64,000 nucleotides of DNA. It comes from Cypionkella sp. GTDB lineage: Bacteria > Pseudomonadota > Alphaproteobacteria > Rhodobacterales > Rhodobacteraceae. The notes under the pieces are model-generated. The model was not told the DNA's origin. It made no database searches and saw only the letters and a list, made by a program, of their open reading frames with translations. The stretch spans positions 1 to 64,000 of the forward strand of contig NZ_JAUSBA010000050.1 in assembly GCF_030652235.1 (NCBI RefSeq), given 5' to 3'. The position numbers and the translations under genes were made by a program. This document shows, in pieces, positions 61,576-64,000 of this stretch (within the stretch, counting starts at the first letter, position 1; each line of letters begins with the position of its first letter).

Positions 61576-62661
61576 TTAGAAGGACCAGAGGCTGTAGGCG
61601 TCTGGTCCTATGGTTTTTGTTTCGCGCAGGGTCAGGCGCGGGGCGTCTTTCAGGGCGGTAAGGTTGAGGGCGGCGAGGCTGGCTTTGCCGTCACAGCCGA
61701 TTAGCGCGCCTGCGGTGAACAGCGCCAGATCATCCACAAGATTGGCGCGGATCAGCGCGGCTGCGAGCGTGCCGCCGCCTTCGCAGAAAATCCGGGTCAG
61801 GCCTTGGTTGGCAAGGGTTTGCAGCGCGGCGTGGGGGTTTATGGTTGCGTTTTCGCAGGCGGTTTCCAGCAGGATCGCGCCCTGCCCTGCCCAAGCCTCG
61901 CGGTTTTCCTGCGGGGCATAGGGGCCATGCAGCAGCCAGACCGGGGAGGTTTTGGCGGTTTGACCCAAGCGGCTTTCAGGGCTGTGGCTGAGGCGACTGT
62001 CCATCACGATGCGGATCGGCTGATGCGTGGCCCCAAGCTCGCGCACCGTCAGATCGGGATCATCGGCGCGGGCGGTGCCAGAGCCGATCAGCACGGCATC
62101 GTGGTTCAGGCGCATGGCGTGTACCGCGCGGCGCGATGCGGGCCCGGTGATCCAGCGGGATTCTCCCGTGGCGGTTGCGATACGGCCATCCAGAGTTGTG
62201 GCGAGTTTCAGGGTGACAAAGGGCAAGCCTTGGGTGACGCGCTTGAGAAAGCCTGCATTGGCGCGGGCGGCCTCGGCTTGCAGAATGTTTTCCGTTACGT
62301 CAATGCCAGCGGCGCGGAGCATGGCATGGCCTTTGCCCGATACACGCGGGTCGGGGTCTTGCAGGGCAGAGACCACGCGCGCCACACCTGCGGCGATCAA
62401 AGCTTCGGCACAGGGCGGGGTTTTACCGTGATGCGCGCAGGGTTCCAGGGTGACGTAAGCCGTGGCGCCGCGCGCTGCGGGCCCGGCTTGGCGCAGCGCC
62501 ATCACCTCGGCATGCGGGCGTCCTCCGGGCTGTGTCCAGCCGCGCCCGACGATAATGCCACTACGGTCGATCACGCAGCCGACCGCCGGATTGGGCCAAG
62601 TGCGACCCAAGCCCCGCGCAGCAATGCGCAGGGCATGGGCCATATGGTCTGCGTCGCTCAC
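61576..62661 (-). CDS. ribD: Riboflavin biosynthesis deaminase/reductase RibD
   Basis: The 361-aa bifunctional enzyme deaminates and then reduces the pyrimidine intermediate of riboflavin synthesis. The deaminase domain (about 1-145) has the zinc motifs PHAEVMAL and [11 protein letters not shown]; the reductase domain (about 150-360) has [22 protein letters not shown] and [13 protein letters not shown]. It begins with GTG at 62661, overlapping the nrdR stop by 4 bases (GTGA). Confidence 0.94.
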   Translation of the reverse strand: MSDADHMAHALRIAARGLGRTWPNPAVGCVIDRSGIIVGRGWTQPGGRPHAEVMALRQAGPAARGATAYVTLEPCAHHGKTPPCAEALIAAGVARVVSALQDPDPRVSGKGHAMLRAAGIDVTENILQAEAARANAGFLKRVTQGLPFVTLKLATTLDGRIATATGESRWITGPASRRAVHAMRLNHDAVLIGSGTARADDPDLTVRELGATHQPIRIVMDSRLSHSPESRLGQTAKTSPVWLLHGPYAPQENREAWAGQGAILLETACENATINPHAALQTLANQGLTRIFCEGGGTLAAALIRANLVDDLALFTAGALIGCDGKASLAALNLTALKDAPRLTLRETKTIGPDAYSLWSF

Positions 62662-63125
62662 TCGTCCGCAGCGGTGCCGGGGCGGAGCTCGGACACGAAG
62701 CGGTCGAAATCATCGGCGGCCTGGAAGTTCTTGTAAACACTGGCAAACCGGACATAAGCGACGGTGTCGATGCGCGCTAAAGATTCCATCACGATCTCAC
62801 CGATCACCTTCGAAGAAATGTCGGTATCGCCCAAGGATTCGAGACGGCGCACAATACCGGAAATCATCTGATCAATCCGTTCGGGATCAATCGGGCGTTT
62901 CTGCATTGCGATGCGGATCGAGCGTTCCAGCTTGGTGCGGTCGAAATCCTCGCGCTTGCCAGAGGTTTTTACGACGACCAGATCGCGCAACTGCACGCGT
63001 TCGTAGGTGGTAAAACGCCCACCGCAGGCCGGGCAAAACCGACGGCGGCGGATCGAGACGTGATCCTCCGCAGGGCGGCTATCCTTGACTTGCGTATCGA
63101 CGTTTCCGCAGAATGGGCAGCGCAT
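62658..63125 (-). CDS. nrdR: Transcriptional repressor NrdR
   Basis: The 155-aa protein has the N-terminal zinc ribbon (CPFC at 3-6, CPAC about 31-34) and an ATP-cone (about 50-135). It senses ATP/dATP and represses ribonucleotide reductase genes. It is coupled to ribD, a frequent arrangement in alphaproteobacteria. A perfect DnaA box lies 57 bp upstream. Confidence 0.95.
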   Translation of the reverse strand: MRCPFCGNVDTQVKDSRPAEDHVSIRRRRFCPACGGRFTTYERVQLRDLVVVKTSGKREDFDRTKLERSIRIAMQKRPIDPERIDQMISGIVRRLESLGDTDISSKVIGEIVMESLARIDTVAYVRFASVYKNFQAADDFDRFVSELRPGTAADE

Positions 63126-63181
63126 AGGCTCCCTCCTTGCTTGTTATTTGTGACTGCCTCGGCCCCGGCTATCCTGCCGAG

Positions 63182-63190
63182 TTATCCACA
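63182..63190 (+). promoter_or_regulatory. DnaA box TTATCCACA upstream of nrdR
   Basis: An exact consensus DnaA-binding 9-mer lies in the 147-bp gap before nrdR. DnaA is known to regulate nucleotide-synthesis genes in some bacteria. A single 9-mer can also occur by chance. Confidence 0.4.
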
Positions 63191-63272
63191 GACCCTAGCG
63201 CCATTGCCTAGCCTTCGCCTAGGGGGCTGATCGCGGATACTGCATATAGGTGCAAGGTGTGGCGGGCAGGAC

Positions 63273-63681
63273 TCAGGTCAGGTCTAAAACCCGGGTTTTC
63301 TGGGCCGCGTCCGGGATCAGGCGAGTGTCGTCGCGGCCAAGGATGCGGTAGCGATTGCGCGCGATCGGTTTGTAGACCGCGTCTTTCAGCACTTTCGGAA
63401 GGTATCGTGTGATGCGGGCGCAGCGCCAAGGGCTTGGCAGTTCCGCCATCGCGGCGGCGAAGGCATCGAGACGCTGGTGGATCTCGCCGTTGATGATCAC
63501 GAGATTAGTTTCAAAATCTGTCAGCGGCAGGTTCAGGATGGTGTAAAGTGCTCGGCCGAGCGGACTTTGCGCGGTGGCATAGTGGAACTTCTGCGCACAG
63601 TCGTGTGCATAGCATGAAGCGGAAGAAGGTCGAGCAGAACACGCATGCACCGTCGCACACGATCAGGTTTTTGCCCGCCAA
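63273..63681 (-). pseudogene. DCC-family (DUF393) thiol-disulfide oxidoreductase, frameshifted
   Basis: On the minus strand the segment from 63681 reads MAGKNLIVCDGACVFCSTFF, the DCC-family start with its DGxCxxC motif. The rest of the family pattern (QKFHYATAQSPLGRALYTIL and the basic C-terminal RYLPKVLKDAVYKPIARNRYRILG) continues in another frame from about 63605. A one-base insertion near 63600-63612 would explain the break. So the gene is disrupted, or the base is a sequencing error. The intact protein would be about 135 aa. A TTG start at 63681 is the only in-frame option seen. Confidence 0.65.
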
Positions 63682-63944
63682 GCGGTGATTGAGCGGGCTG
63701 GGAAAAGGTCAGCGGTTTGCACATGAAAACTGTGGCGCAGGTTTTGCGGCAGGGCGAGAGGGTGTGATGCCGCAGAGGGGCTAGCCCTAGCCCTGCGAGC
63801 TTACCCCTGGATATTTGCGCGTGGAGGATAACAATCTTAGGAAAATTGGCGCGATCCCGCCAAAACCGCGCGGATAACGCAAGCGTGAATGGGCGGACGG
63901 GCGGTGTGTCCTAGACTTTTGTCTTTACAACCATGGAGCGTACA

Positions 63945-64000
63945 ATGACCCGAATGACCGCAAAGGATTTCAGCCCGAAGCTGCTGGAGCTTTATGATTT
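63945..64000 (+). CDS. Start of a probable dienelactone hydrolase-family gene (partial)
   Basis: ATG at 63945 opens MTRMTAKDFSPKLLELYDF and runs off the window. The start is like that of dienelactone-hydrolase-type alpha/beta hydrolases common in Rhodobacteraceae, from memory. Only 18 residues are visible, so the call is weak. Confidence 0.35.
   Translation, partial: MTRMTAKDFSPKLLELYD

Overview
The window looks like a chromosome segment of an alphaproteobacterium of the Rhodobacteraceae (Rhodobacter/Paracoccus relatives). The evidence is the high-GC coding sequence, an mraZ-headed cell-wall cluster with a long leader and internal terminator, a DUF1127 gene followed by CCTCCTCCC hairpin RNAs, a phaZ/phaC-phaP-phaR locus with PhaR-type boxes, a GTTC-N7-GTTC LexA box and many Rhodobacter-type gene neighbourhoods. 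Genus and species cannot be fixed from sequence reading alone.

Layout. 1-0.9 kb: end of an IS21-family element that has cut a tyrosine integrase gene, next to a 19-bp copy of a tRNA-Glu 3' end (attachment-site remnant). 0.95-1.9 kb: lytic transglycosylase and tRNA-Glu(UUC). 2.0-5.8 kb: LysR regulator and a DoxX/VOC/glutathionyl-hydroquinone reductase/hydrolase set that looks like a quinone-electrophile detoxification operon. 5.8-10.4 kb: Lrp regulator divergent from a sulfate ABC transporter operon. 10.4-12.0 kb: H-NOX-fold protein lacking the heme residues, with its HNOBA-GGDEF partner. 12.3-16.6 kb: MttB-family methyltransferase, HAD phosphatase, DUF3572 protein and a PleD-like double-receiver GGDEF protein with Glu at the phospho-acceptor position. 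16.6-20.2 kb: ECF sigma operon, EF-hand protein, DUF983 and Nudix genes.

20.3-31.4 kb: division/cell-wall cluster on the minus strand, mraZ-rsmH-ftsL-ftsI-murE-murF-mraY-(opposite-strand exported protein)-murD. It is preceded by a leader with a strong internal terminator (UpsM-like sRNA) and period-10 TGGGA arrays (MraZ boxes). 31.4-34.8 kb: Mrp/ApbC ATPase, a 71-aa DUF1127 protein, and directly after it an array of 13 hairpins with CCTCCTCCC or CTCCTCCC in the loops, then a BenE-type transporter. 34.9-41.1 kb: UvrD/PcrA helicase with a LexA box, and pyruvate carboxylase. 41.2-48.9 kb: PhnA, LysR, the PHA locus and two alpha/beta hydrolases. 49.0-52.6 kb: thrS, cold-shock protein and small genes. 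52.8-56.9 kb: ynjF-ynjB-ynjC-ynjD transporter cluster. 57.1-58.4 kb: folA-thyA. 58.6-61.0 kb: lipoprotein plus Slam-type outer-membrane protein (type XI secretion pair). 61.1-63.7 kb: gloA, ribD-nrdR and a frameshifted DCC-family gene. The window ends in the first codons of a probable dienelactone hydrolase.

The strongest items for follow-up are the 13-loop CCUCCUCCC RNA array, the lipoprotein/Slam pair, the heme-less H-NOX/GGDEF pair, the mraZ leader with its MraZ-box arrays, and the Glu53 PleD-like protein.
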